From NCBI RefSeq assembly GCF_000619885.1, contig NZ_JHUZ01000006.1, forward strand, positions 186,001-250,000: DNA of 64,000 bases, in the 5' to 3' direction. Positions within the stretch are counted from its first letter, which is position 1. Each line of letters opens with the position of its first letter. The notes under the pieces were generated by a model. That model had not been told where the DNA came from. It did not search any database and worked only from the letters and a program-made list of their open reading frames with translations. Positions 1 through 7,808 of the stretch are shown here, piece after piece. The stretch comes from Balneatrix alpica DSM 16621. Lineage in GTDB: Bacteria > Pseudomonadota > Gammaproteobacteria > Pseudomonadales > Balneatricaceae. Made by a program: the position numbers and the translations under genes.

Positions 1-332
1 GCGCTTAAACGCTCGGCAATTTTAATGCGTTCAATGCTGTGCACCCAGTCGAAGTGCTCAGCCACCACCCGGGTCTTATTGGACTGCAGGGGGCCGATGA
101 AATGCCAGTGGCATTCACTCAGATCCTGACTGGCCTGAATCTTGTCGACCCCTTCCTGGACGTAGTTTTCACCAAAATGGCGTTGCCCGGCGGCATAGGC
201 CTGATGAATGGCAGCCAAGGGTTTGGTTTTACTTACCGCCAGGAGTTGCACCTCGGCTGGATTACGCCCACAGTTAATAGCGGCGGTCTGAATCTGTTGG
301 CGAACCTTCGCTATATTTTCCGCAATACACAT
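1..332 (-). CDS. yggS: YggS family PLP-binding protein (partial, 3' end outside window)
   Basis: The N-terminal 110 residues of the pyridoxal-phosphate homeostasis protein of the YggS/PROSC family are encoded, reading off the left edge. The start MCIAENIAKVRQQI is followed by LLAVSKTKP, whose Lys35 is the family's PLP-binding lysine, then FGENYVQEGVDKI and WHFIGPLQSNK, all typical of the family. These proteins are cytosolic, bind PLP and buffer vitamin B6 and amino-acid pools without a known catalytic reaction. The gene is divergent from pilT, the arrangement seen in pseudomonads. The family is about 230 aa, so roughly half is missing here because of the window edge, not because of a break. 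Confidence 0.93.
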   Translation of the reverse strand, partial: MCIAENIAKVRQQIQTAAINCGRNPAEVQLLAVSKTKPLAAIHQAYAAGQRHFGENYVQEGVDKIQASQDLSECHWHFIGPLQSNKTRVVAEHFDWVHSIERIKIAERLS

Positions 333-406
333 AAGCAGTTGGATCAACCAGGTTGCTGGCGAAGCGGTATTATTGCCTGTGCAACCCCTGAATTAAAGTG
401 ATGGTT

Positions 407-1453
407 ATGGATATTACCGAACTTCTGTCTTTTGGCGTCAACCAGAAGGCCTCCGATTTGCACTTGTCGGCTGGACAACCACCGCTAATCCGAGTCGATG
501 GGGATGTGCGTCGGATCAAGATGGATCCGTTGGATAACAAGCAGGTATTGGAGCTGGTGTATTCGATCATGAATGATCGCCAGCGTAATACGTTTGAACA
601 GGAACTGGAGGTGGATTTCTCCTTTGAAGTGCCCAACCTGGCCCGCTTCAGGGTCAACGTGTTTAATCAAAATCGTGGCTGTGCGGCCGCCTTTCGTACT
701 ATTCCCAGTCAGATTCTGGGGTTTGAAGCGCTTGGATTAGGTGGAATCTTTAAGGACTTGTCCTGTAAGCCCCGTGGCTTGGTACTGGTCACCGGCCCCA
801 CCGGTTCGGGTAAGAGTACAACTCTGGCGGCCATGGTGGATTACATCAATGAACATTCCCATCACCATATTCTCACCATTGAGGATCCGGTGGAGTTTGT
901 CCATGAGCCGAAAAAGAGCCTGATTAACCAGCGGGAGCTAGGGCGGGATACCCATAGTTTTGCCAATGCCCTGCGCTCTGCCCTGCGGGAAGACCCGGAT
1001 GTGATTCTGGTGGGGGAAATGCGGGATCTGGAAACCATTCGTCTGGCGTTGACGGCGGCGGAGACAGGCCACCTGGTATTTGGCACCCTGCATACTAACT
1101 CTGCCTCCAAGACCATCGACCGTATTATCGATGTGTTCCCCGCCCAGGAGAAAGCCATTGTCCGCTCCATGCTGTCGGAGTCGTTGGAAGGGGTGATCAG
1201 TCAGACCCTGTTAAAGCGCAAGAATGGTGGCCGGGTAGCGGCCCATGAGATTCTGGTGGGCACGGCAGCGGTACGTAACCTGATCCGTGAAGATAAGATT
1301 GCCCAGATGTACTCGGTGATCCAGGCCGGTGCCAGCCATGGCATGAAGACCATGGATCAGAGCCTGTTGGAGCTGGTGGAGAAAGGTGTGATCGCCCGTG
1401 AAGTGGCAAAAACCAAGGCGAAGGCACCGACGTTGTTTGACCTGCCGGAGTAA
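407..1453 (+). CDS. pilT: Type IV pilus retraction ATPase PilT
   Basis: The 348-aa product is the hexameric cytoplasmic ATPase that depolymerises type IV pili, driving twitching motility and DNA uptake. It has an N-terminal PAS-like domain (MDITELLSFGVNQKASDLHLS), Walker A GPTGSGKST at about residues 130-138, the Asp box and Walker B region REDPDVILVGEMRDLET, the His box TGHLVFGTLHT and the PilT-type AVRNLIRE motif needed for retraction. Length matches PilT rather than PilU. GTG/ATG codons lie at 398 and 401, but the ATG at 407 gives the canonical N-terminus. A pilU gene, often directly downstream, is absent: the next gene is convergent. Confidence 0.96.
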   Translation: MDITELLSFGVNQKASDLHLSAGQPPLIRVDGDVRRIKMDPLDNKQVLELVYSIMNDRQRNTFEQELEVDFSFEVPNLARFRVNVFNQNRGCAAAFRTIPSQILGFEALGLGGIFKDLSCKPRGLVLVTGPTGSGKSTTLAAMVDYINEHSHHHILTIEDPVEFVHEPKKSLINQRELGRDTHSFANALRSALREDPDVILVGEMRDLETIRLALTAAETGHLVFGTLHTNSASKTIDRIIDVFPAQEKAIVRSMLSESLEGVISQTLLKRKNGGRVAAHEILVGTAAVRNLIREDKIAQMYSVIQAGASHGMKTMDQSLLELVEKGVIAREVAKTKAKAPTLFDLPE

Positions 1454-1455
1454 CC

Positions 1456-2250
1456 CTAGGGTATCTGTGGCTCAGTGGGGGTGCTGAGCCAGCGTTGTAA
1501 TTGCAGTACCCCCATGCGGCGAATGCCCTGGGCATCCAGCTTAGGCAGCTCCTGCTCCAGTACCCTAAGGGTGCTGGAGTAAGGGTGGCCAATGACAATC
1601 GCATAGCCTTGGCGCTTGGCCAGATCAATTGCCAGCTGTAATTGCTGGCGAATATGCCTTTCATCTTCTTCATTATCGAGAAAAACATCACGGCGTAACC
1701 AGGGCAGGCCCTGGCGCTCGGCACTGGCCGCCGCCACGGTGGCTGCCGTCGTGCGGCTATCGAGAAATAACAGCCGTCGCTCCGCCAGCACTTCCATCAC
1801 CCACTGCATCGGTTGAGGCTGCGCAGTGAGTAAACTGCCCATGTGATTATTGACGCCATCCACGGCCGGCAAACTATCCAACGCACGGCGTAAACGCTGC
1901 TGCAGTTCAGCCTTTGACAGTTCTGGGGTCAAGGCGCCTGGACCCAGGGGATAAGCATGTTGATTGGCCATCGGGGCATGCAGGAGTACCCCATGCCCCT
2001 GTTGTCGAGCTTGTTGCGCCAAGCGGGGGGCATGGGGAGTGTGGGGTAAAAAAGCCAGGGTGATGGGAGGGCTAAGCGCCAGGGCCCGCTCACCGGCACG
2101 GCCATCATAGCCCACATCATCCAGCACGATAGCCAGAACGGGCTGGGGTTCTTCCTCTAAGGGTACGGCCAGTGGCCAGGATTCGGCCAGGCTGGTGTGG
2201 CTGAGTAACAGCCCCCACACCAGCAGTAGTCGCGCCCACACTGGTGGCAT
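1456..2250 (-). CDS. Divergent polysaccharide deacetylase family protein (YibQ-like)
   Basis: The 264-aa exported protein has an N-terminal signal peptide (LLLVWGLLLSHTSLA). The body matches the YibQ/DUF610 divergent polysaccharide deacetylase family: an IVLDDVGYD motif near residue 41, LLHAPMAN, GVNNHMGS, LFLDSRTTA and a late IVIGHPYSSTL. Family members are periplasmic, NodB-fold proteins of uncertain substrate. It is the last gene of a gpmI-envC-ctpA-yibQ operon, its ATG overlapping the ctpA stop as TAATG. The same order in other gammaproteobacteria ties it to envelope and peptidoglycan maintenance. The operon runs convergent to pilT. Confidence 0.88.
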   Translation of the reverse strand: MPPVWARLLLVWGLLLSHTSLAESWPLAVPLEEEPQPVLAIVLDDVGYDGRAGERALALSPPITLAFLPHTPHAPRLAQQARQQGHGVLLHAPMANQHAYPLGPGALTPELSKAELQQRLRRALDSLPAVDGVNNHMGSLLTAQPQPMQWVMEVLAERRLLFLDSRTTAATVAAASAERQGLPWLRRDVFLDNEEDERHIRQQLQLAIDLAKRQGYAIVIGHPYSSTLRVLEQELPKLDAQGIRRMGVLQLQRWLSTPTEPQIP

Positions 2251-3569
2251 TAGTTGCCTTTGACCAGGGAGAGCGCTTTAAGCAGGTTGAAGGCTTCAAA
2301 CAGCTGGTAATCGCTTTCCATCAGCGTCTGGATAGACTCTCCCGCTTTATGGGTATTGCCACCGCCGTTGCCCAGGTGGCCGCGGAGATCGGCTTCACGG
2401 ATACTGGGCCCGCTGTTTTCCAGACGGGTGACACTGGCATTGGCAACGGGAATGTCCGGTTCAATGCCTTCGGCCTGAATAGAGCGGCCATTGGGGGTGA
2501 AGTAGAGCGCGGTAGTGATCTTCAAGGCCCCTTCGGCCCCCAGCGGCATAATGCTCTGTACCGAGCCCTTGCCGAAGCTGGGTTCACCCAGCAGTACTGC
2601 TCGTTTACGATCCTGCAGGGCGCCTGCGACGATCTCCGAAGCAGAGGCGGAGCCACCATTAATCAGCACCACTAGCGGCAGGTTGTTGCTTAGATCTGCC
2701 TGGGTAGCTTCAAAATCGATACGATCCTGTTTATCCCGACCCTGGGTGTAGACCACCAAACCAGGGGGTAGGAAGGCATCGGCCACATCCACCGCCGCCT
2801 GGAGGACGCCACCGGGGTTATTACGCAGATCCAGCACCACCCCTTTTAAGCGCTGCTCTTTCTGCATTTTGCTCAGGGCACGCTGTACTTCGGTGCCAGT
2901 ATCATCCTGGAACTGGGTGATGCGCAGGTAGGCGTACTCCTGTTCATAGACCTTGGGCTTGACGCTTTTGACCTGAATGATGGCGCGTTCCAGGGTCAGT
3001 TCCAGGGGTTTGGGCTGACCCTCGCGCATCAGGGTCAGGGTCACTTTGCTGCCGGGCTTGCCGCGCATCATATTGATCGCTTCATCAAGGCCCAGGCTAC
3101 TGACAGAGTTACCGTCAATCTTGATGATATGGTCGCCACTCTGGATGCCGGCCCGCTGGGCGGGGGTGTCATCAATGGGGGCGACTACGCGGATAAAGCC
3201 ATCCTGCTGATCGACCTCAATACCCAGGCCACCAAATTCACCACTGGTGCTTTCTTGGAGTTCACGGAACTCGCGGGGAGGCAGGTAGCTGGAGTGGGGG
3301 TCAAGGTTGGCCACCATGCCTTGAATAGCGTACTCCAGCAGCTGCTCGTCACTGACTTCATTGACGTAGTTTTGCTTGATCCGCTCCAGCGCTTCGGCAA
3401 ACAGGCGCAGTGACTCCAACGGCAGCGGCTGGTTGTCAGCGGCAGGAGGCTGAGCCAGGCTCAGGCTGCTACCAAGACTGAACAGCCCAAGCAGGGCTAA
3501 GCGAGAGAAATATCGGGTAACGTCCTTAGCCTTGTTTGAGCCAGGGGCGGGGATCGGTCGGTTTACCAT
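2250..3569 (-). CDS. ctpA: Carboxy-terminal processing protease (S41 family)
   Basis: This is a periplasmic serine protease of the CtpA/Prc family. After a short basic stretch it carries a signal peptide (RLALLGLFSLGSSLSLA), a substrate-capping domain, a PDZ domain (FGGLGIEVDQQDG to SKVTLTLMR), and the S41 core with GGSASASEIVAGAL (nucleophile Ser) and GEPSFGKGSVQ (general-base Lys). Family members degrade proteins with hydrophobic C-termini and control peptidoglycan hydrolases. I chose the ATG at 3569, so the 5' end overlaps envC by 44 bp; a frame-open extension to 3692 has no signal-peptide logic. The next gene starts on its stop codon. Operon position beside envC fits a cell-wall hydrolase role. 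Confidence 0.93.
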   Translation of the reverse strand: MVNRPIPAPGSNKAKDVTRYFSRLALLGLFSLGSSLSLAQPPAADNQPLPLESLRLFAEALERIKQNYVNEVSDEQLLEYAIQGMVANLDPHSSYLPPREFRELQESTSGEFGGLGIEVDQQDGFIRVVAPIDDTPAQRAGIQSGDHIIKIDGNSVSSLGLDEAINMMRGKPGSKVTLTLMREGQPKPLELTLERAIIQVKSVKPKVYEQEYAYLRITQFQDDTGTEVQRALSKMQKEQRLKGVVLDLRNNPGGVLQAAVDVADAFLPPGLVVYTQGRDKQDRIDFEATQADLSNNLPLVVLINGGSASASEIVAGALQDRKRAVLLGEPSFGKGSVQSIMPLGAEGALKITTALYFTPNGRSIQAEGIEPDIPVANASVTRLENSGPSIREADLRGHLGNGGGNTHKAGESIQTLMESDYQLFEAFNLLKALSLVKGN

Positions 3570-4683
3570 GGTAACGGATCGCAAAGTAAAGGCTGGATGT
3601 GGATTGACCTCCGCTACGGCCCAGGGTCGCCAGGGCTTCACCAGCCTGTACCCAGTCGCCTGTATCCTTGAGCAGAGTCTCATTGTGTCCATAGAGGGTC
3701 ATATAGCCCTGTCCGTGATCAAGAATCAAGAGCAGACCGAAACCTCGTAACCAATCGGCAAAAACAACACGGCCTCCATGAACGGCTTTGACTAGGTCGC
3801 CAGCTTGGCCGGCGATGATTAAACCATCGTTGCGCACGGAGTCTTGCTGGCTGCCATAACTGGCCAAAATACGGCCATTCAGTGGTAATGGCAGGCGCCC
3901 TTTGTATTGCGGGAAGTTACCCTGTTGCTCGGCCAGCTTGGCGGCTGCCAAGGCTTTTTGAATTTCACTGAGAACCGTTTGTAGCCGTTGCTCATCGGCC
4001 TTTAGACCTGCCAGGCGTTGCTGTTCTTTACCCATGCGCTTTTGCAGGGCGGCCAGGGTTTGATTACGGCTTTCGCGGGTTTGCGCCAACTGTTGCTGAC
4101 GCTGTTGCAGCTCTTGCAGCTGTTGCTGGCGCTGGTGGCGTCCCTGCTGCAGTTCTGCTTCGACCAATTCCAGTTCGCTCTGCAACTGACGATAGCGCTG
4201 CAGTTGGCTGAGGTGGGCATCGTGCAGGTAATTTTGGTATTGCCAGAGCCGGGCGATTTCGCTCGGGTCTTGCTGGCTGAGCAGCATCTTTAGGCGGTCA
4301 TGGCCCTGGCCATTAATGTAAGCGGCCCGCAGTTGGCGGGCCAGGGTATCTTTTTGCTGGAGCTTACTCTGTTCCAGTTGCCGTTGCTTACCTTCCAGGG
4401 CTTTGATTTGTTGATCCAGTTGTTTGAGCTGTTGCTCCTGTTCACGGATCAGCTTTTGCAGTTTGCCCATGTCGGTTTCGGAGCGACGCAACTGCTCCAG
4501 CAGGGTATCACGTTCACTCTGGGCATCTTGCAGCCAGTTCTGCAGGCGCTTGATATCCTGCTTCAGCTGCTTGATTTGCGCCTCAGTGGCGGCTTTATCC
4601 TGCTCGCCTGCGGCCTGCACAGTGGTGGGGATACCCCACCACAGGCAGCACAGTAAAGGCCAAAACCAGCGTAGGCCTGTCAT
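3526..4683 (-). CDS. envC: Murein hydrolase activator EnvC (degenerate LytM)
   Basis: The 385-aa periplasmic protein has a signal peptide ending near VQAA, a long Gln-rich coiled coil (about residues 35-255) and a C-terminal M23/LytM domain. The zinc ligands of active M23 peptidases are not preserved: the HxxxD position reads RNDGLII and the HxH position reads LYFAIRYHG. This matches EnvC, which activates amidases AmiA/AmiB at the septum and does not cleave peptidoglycan itself. The ATG at 4683 lies one base past the gpmI stop; a TTG at 4698 would overlap gpmI. The gpmI-envC-ctpA order is conserved in gammaproteobacteria. Confidence 0.93.
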   Translation of the reverse strand: MTGLRWFWPLLCCLWWGIPTTVQAAGEQDKAATEAQIKQLKQDIKRLQNWLQDAQSERDTLLEQLRRSETDMGKLQKLIREQEQQLKQLDQQIKALEGKQRQLEQSKLQQKDTLARQLRAAYINGQGHDRLKMLLSQQDPSEIARLWQYQNYLHDAHLSQLQRYRQLQSELELVEAELQQGRHQRQQQLQELQQRQQQLAQTRESRNQTLAALQKRMGKEQQRLAGLKADEQRLQTVLSEIQKALAAAKLAEQQGNFPQYKGRLPLPLNGRILASYGSQQDSVRNDGLIIAGQAGDLVKAVHGGRVVFADWLRGFGLLLILDHGQGYMTLYGHNETLLKDTGDWVQAGEALATLGRSGGQSTSSLYFAIRYHGKPTDPRPWLKQG

Positions 4684-4684
4684 C

Positions 4685-6232
4685 TTAATGCAGATCAACC
4701 AGGGGTTTGCCGGTCATTTGTTCAGGCTGGGGCAGGCCCATCAGTTTAAGGATGGTGGGGGCGAGGTCCGCCAGCACGCCATTGCGCAGCTGTACTTGTT
4801 GCTGACGGCCACCGGCATACACCAGACCAACCGGGAAGCTGGTATGGGAGGTATGGGGTTGGCCTGACTCGGGATCACGCATCATTTCGACGTTGCCATG
4901 ATCGGCGGTGATCAGCATGTCGCCCCCCACCTCTTCAATAGCGGCCTGCACCTTGGCTAAACAGGCATCCACTGCCTCAATGGCTTTGACGGCAGCGTCA
5001 TAGTCACCGGTGTGGCCGACCATGTCGCCATTGGCGAAGTTACAGGCGATAAAGTCGAATTCGCCTGAGCGAATGGCGGCGCAGAGCTTGTCGGTGACTT
5101 CCGGCGCGCTCATTTCCGGCTGCAGGTCATAGGTCGCGACCTGGGGTGAAGGCACCAGGATGCGGGTTTCGCCCGGATAGGGTTCTTCCCGACCACCACT
5201 GAAGAAGAAGGTAACGTGGGCGTACTTCTCGGTTTCGGCAATACGCAGCTGGGTTTTGCCCAGGTTAGCCAGGTACTCGCCCAGGGTGTTGCTAAGGGAT
5301 TCCGGTGGATAGGCGCAGGGGGTGGCGATATCGGCCGCGTATTCGGTCATCATCACATAGTGCACCGGGACATAACGGGCACGGTTGAAGCCGTCAAAGT
5401 CCGCCTCGACCAGGGCACGGGTGATTTCCCGCGCGCGGTCGGGACGGAAGTTAACGTTGATCAGGCTGTCGCCGGCGGCAATGGCACCCAGCGCCTGTCC
5501 CTGCTCATCCACCAGGATGGTGGGTTTGACGAATTCGTCCGTTTCACCGCGTTCGTAGGCTGCCTGCAGGGCTTCCAGCGCAGTGCTGGCGGTATATTCG
5601 GCTTGGTGGCCAGTCATCGCATCATAGGCTTTCTGCACGCGATCCCAGCGATTGTCACGATCCATGGCGAAGTAGCGGCCACAGAGGCTGGCAATTTTAC
5701 CTTTGCCCAATTTGGCCAGCTCAGCTTCCAGATAGCGGATAGAGGCTTCGGCACTCTGGGGGGGAGTATCGCGACCATCCAGGAAGGCATGGACATAAAT
5801 CTGTTGGGCTCCGCGCTCAGCAGCCAGCTTGCAGGTCGCAGCCAGATGTTCTTCGTGGCTATGCACCCCGCCGGGGGAAAGCAGCCCCAGCACATGGACG
5901 GCTTTATTAGCCGCTACAGCCCGCTCAACCGCTTCGACCAACACGGGGTTGGTGAAAAAATCGCCATCCACGATCGCCTTAGAGATGCGGGTAAAGTTTT
6001 GATACACCACCCGGCCAGCGCCGATGTTCATGTGCCCTACTTCGGAGTTACCCATTTGCCCCTCAGGCAGGCCGACATCCATTCCCGAAGTGCCAATGAA
6101 GGCATGTGGATGTTCGCCCCAAAGGCGATCCCAGGTGGGAGCCTTGGCTTTAATAAAGGCACTGGATTCGGTGTGTTGCACGCCCCAACCATCAAGAATG
6201 ATCAAGGCCACAGGCTTACGTGCAGTACTCAT
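4685..6232 (-). CDS. gpmI: 2,3-bisphosphoglycerate-independent phosphoglycerate mutase
   Basis: The 515-aa cytosolic, manganese-dependent enzyme interconverts 3- and 2-phosphoglycerate in glycolysis and gluconeogenesis. Alkaline-phosphatase-superfamily motifs are present: [10 protein letters not shown] at the start, [13 protein letters not shown] with the phosphorylated Ser, FLDGRDTPP, and the metal-binding [12 protein letters not shown] and TADHGNVE near the C-terminus. The start is the ATG followed by [10 protein letters not shown]; an upstream in-frame GTG/ATG extension of 8 codons is not conserved. It is the first gene of the envelope operon, with two hairpins in the upstream region (6263-6316). 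Confidence 0.97.
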   Translation of the reverse strand: MSTARKPVALIILDGWGVQHTESSAFIKAKAPTWDRLWGEHPHAFIGTSGMDVGLPEGQMGNSEVGHMNIGAGRVVYQNFTRISKAIVDGDFFTNPVLVEAVERAVAANKAVHVLGLLSPGGVHSHEEHLAATCKLAAERGAQQIYVHAFLDGRDTPPQSAEASIRYLEAELAKLGKGKIASLCGRYFAMDRDNRWDRVQKAYDAMTGHQAEYTASTALEALQAAYERGETDEFVKPTILVDEQGQALGAIAAGDSLINVNFRPDRAREITRALVEADFDGFNRARYVPVHYVMMTEYAADIATPCAYPPESLSNTLGEYLANLGKTQLRIAETEKYAHVTFFFSGGREEPYPGETRILVPSPQVATYDLQPEMSAPEVTDKLCAAIRSGEFDFIACNFANGDMVGHTGDYDAAVKAIEAVDACLAKVQAAIEEVGGDMLITADHGNVEMMRDPESGQPHTSHTSFPVGLVYAGGRQQQVQLRNGVLADLAPTILKLMGLPQPEQMTGKPLVDLH

Positions 6233-6262
6233 AATGCTGTCTTCACCCTCACTCACTTAGTG

Positions 6263-6316
6263 GGCTCAGTGGCGCTGGGCCACACTGAGCCTGAATAGAG
6301 AGCAGCTAGGCTCTCT
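6263..6316 (-). promoter_or_regulatory. Two inverted repeats upstream of gpmI
   Basis: Two perfect inverted repeats follow one another 31-84 bp upstream of the gpmI start: GGCTCAGTG/CACTGAGCC (6263-6271 with 6283-6291, 11-nt loop) and AGAGAGC/GCTCTCT (6297-6303 with 6310-6316, 6-nt loop). There is no T-tract after either, so they do not look like terminators. They may be leader hairpins in the gpmI mRNA or operator sites. The role is unknown. Confidence 0.4.
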
Positions 6317-6479
6317 GCCACCCGGCCGGCTTTCGGGATGCGGCTTTGGTGTTCATCTGTTGGCCATTGTACCCCCAGCCTTTGTCTTTCACCAAGGCGG
6401 GATCGCGGGTGTGCAGGCGTAGGTGGCAGTGTATACTGTCGCCCCGCGCGTCCGTGTTGACTGAAGGTGTAATGCGAGA

Positions 6480-6896
6480 ATGGAAAGGTTTATTGAATTT
6501 ACCATCAACCATTGGGAACTGACCTCCGCGTTTATTCTGACCCTGGCGGTCTGGTTATGGAGCGAGAAGAAAAAAGGTGGGGCTTCGGTCAACACCTCCC
6601 AGGCGACTCGTCTGATTAACCGTGAAGATGCCGTGATTCTGGATATTCGTGCCCGTAAGGATTACAGCGCCGGTCATATTGCCAATAGTTTGAACATTGC
6701 AGCGGCTGAGGTGTCGAACAAGCTTACTGAGCTGGAGAAGCACAAGGACAAACCCATTATTGTGGTCTGCAATCTGGGACAAACCGCAGGTGCAACCGCC
6801 GCTCAGCTGAAAAAAGCCGGCTTTACTCAGGTTTACCGTCTGTCTGGTGGCATCACTGAATGGAAGGCAGCCAACCTGCCGGTGGTACGCTCTTAA
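6480..6896 (+). CDS. Membrane-anchored rhodanese-like protein (YibN-like)
   Basis: The 138-aa protein has one N-terminal membrane segment (WELTSAFILTLAVWLW) followed by a single rhodanese domain: VILDIRARKDYSAGHIANSLNI, then the active-site loop VVCNLGQTAG with the catalytic Cys, and RLSGGITEWKAANLPV. Rhodanese domains carry sulfane sulfur as a Cys persulfide. YibN-type proteins sit in an operon with grxC and secB, as here, and lie divergent from gpmI. The physiological acceptor is not evident. A TATACT -10-like box lies at about 6433. Confidence 0.9.
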   Translation: MERFIEFTINHWELTSAFILTLAVWLWSEKKKGGASVNTSQATRLINREDAVILDIRARKDYSAGHIANSLNIAAAEVSNKLTELEKHKDKPIIVVCNLGQTAGATAAQLKKAGFTQVYRLSGGITEWKAANLPVVRS

Positions 6897-6913
6897 GGTT
6901 GATGAGGCTTGTT

Positions 6914-7171
6914 ATGAAAGCAGTGGAGATCTACACCACCCAATACTGCCCTTACTGCATCCGTGCTAAGCAGCTGTTGCAGGCTAAAGGGGTGGACTAC
7001 CAGGAAATTGATGTCGGTCGTGAGCCGGGGCTGCGTCAGGCGATGATGCAGCGTGCCCAGGGGCGTCATACGGTGCCGCAAATTTTCATAGGTACAACTC
7101 ATGTGGGCGGCTGTGATGATCTCTATGCATTGGAGCGGGCTGGAAAACTCGATCCGCTGCTGGCAGACTGA
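6914..7171 (+). CDS. grxC: Glutaredoxin 3
   Basis: The 85-aa dithiol glutaredoxin has the active site CPYC at residues 12-15, the cis-Pro region TVPQIFI and the glutathione-binding GGCDDL motif. It reduces protein disulfides and mixed disulfides using glutathione. The start ATG at 6914 is the first that leaves the canonical N-terminus MKAVEIYTTQYCPYC. It sits 17 bp after the rhodanese gene and 34 bp before secB, the conserved yibN-grxC-secB arrangement. Confidence 0.97.
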   Translation: MKAVEIYTTQYCPYCIRAKQLLQAKGVDYQEIDVGREPGLRQAMMQRAQGRHTVPQIFIGTTHVGGCDDLYALERAGKLDPLLAD

Positions 7172-7205
7172 CGCAGGTTCATTTTCATAGTGTTAAGGAT
7201 TTTCC

Positions 7206-7655
7206 ATGGCAGACGAACAGCAAAAACAACAACCCCAGTTCGCTCTTCAGCGTCTGTATCTGAAGGATGTTTCCTATGAGGCACCTGGTGTACCCCTGGT
7301 ATTCACCAAGCCTTGGGAGCCTAAAGTACAGCTGGATCTGAACGCGGGCGCTAACCACATTGCTGAGGGTCTGTACGAAGTGGTGGTGCAGGTGACCGTC
7401 ACGGTTAAGAACGGTGATGACACGGCATTTCTGGTAGAAGTACAGCAGGCAGGCTTGTTCATTGCCCGTGGCATTGAAGGCGATGCACTGGATCATACCC
7501 TGAATGCTTTCTGCCCCAATATCCTCTTCCCCTATGCGCGTGAAGCGGTGGATAACCTGGTGACCAAAGGCGGCTTCCCGCCACTGATGCTGGCACCGGT
7601 TAACTTTGACGCGCTCTACGCCGAGCAAAAAGCAGCCAAACAACAAGCGCAGTAA
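7206..7655 (+). CDS. secB: Protein-export chaperone SecB
   Basis: The 149-aa cytosolic tetrameric chaperone holds precursor proteins unfolded and delivers them to SecA. Diagnostic stretches include FALQRLYLKDVSYEAP, WEPKVQLDLN, YEVVVQVTVTVK, FLVEVQQAGLF and the C-terminal NLVTKGGFPPLMLAPVNFDALY region that contacts SecA. Length is normal. A strong intrinsic terminator follows immediately, closing the rhodanese-grxC-secB operon. Confidence 0.98.
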   Translation: MADEQQKQQPQFALQRLYLKDVSYEAPGVPLVFTKPWEPKVQLDLNAGANHIAEGLYEVVVQVTVTVKNGDDTAFLVEVQQAGLFIARGIEGDALDHTLNAFCPNILFPYAREAVDNLVTKGGFPPLMLAPVNFDALYAEQKAAKQQAQ

Positions 7656-7676
7656 GTACTCGCCTGTTCTGCTTCT

Positions 7677-7710
7677 CACATCACCCCGCCACGGCGGGGT
7701 GATGTGTTTC
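7677..7710 (+). terminator. Intrinsic terminator after secB
   Basis: A 13-bp perfect hairpin (CACATCACCCCGC / GCGGGGTGATGTG, loop CACG) lies 22 bp after the secB stop and is followed by TTTC. The stem is very strong, the T-tract short. Confidence 0.8.
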
Positions 7711-7808
7711 TGCTTCCCCGTCAAGAAATACCTCTTTAGTTGGGTTATTTGCGTATATAAAAGATGGTATAAATGCAAACCATTATCGTTTGATTTGGTG
7801 TGCATGGA

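Noticed and set aside
2250..3692. The longest form of CtpA (480 aa)
   Set aside because: The extra N-terminus overlaps envC coding sequence by 167 bp and would bury the signal peptide.
5216..6298. A 360-codon plus-strand open frame opposite gpmI
   Set aside because: It lies entirely antisense to a clear gpmI gene and its translation has no recognisable family; a composition shadow.
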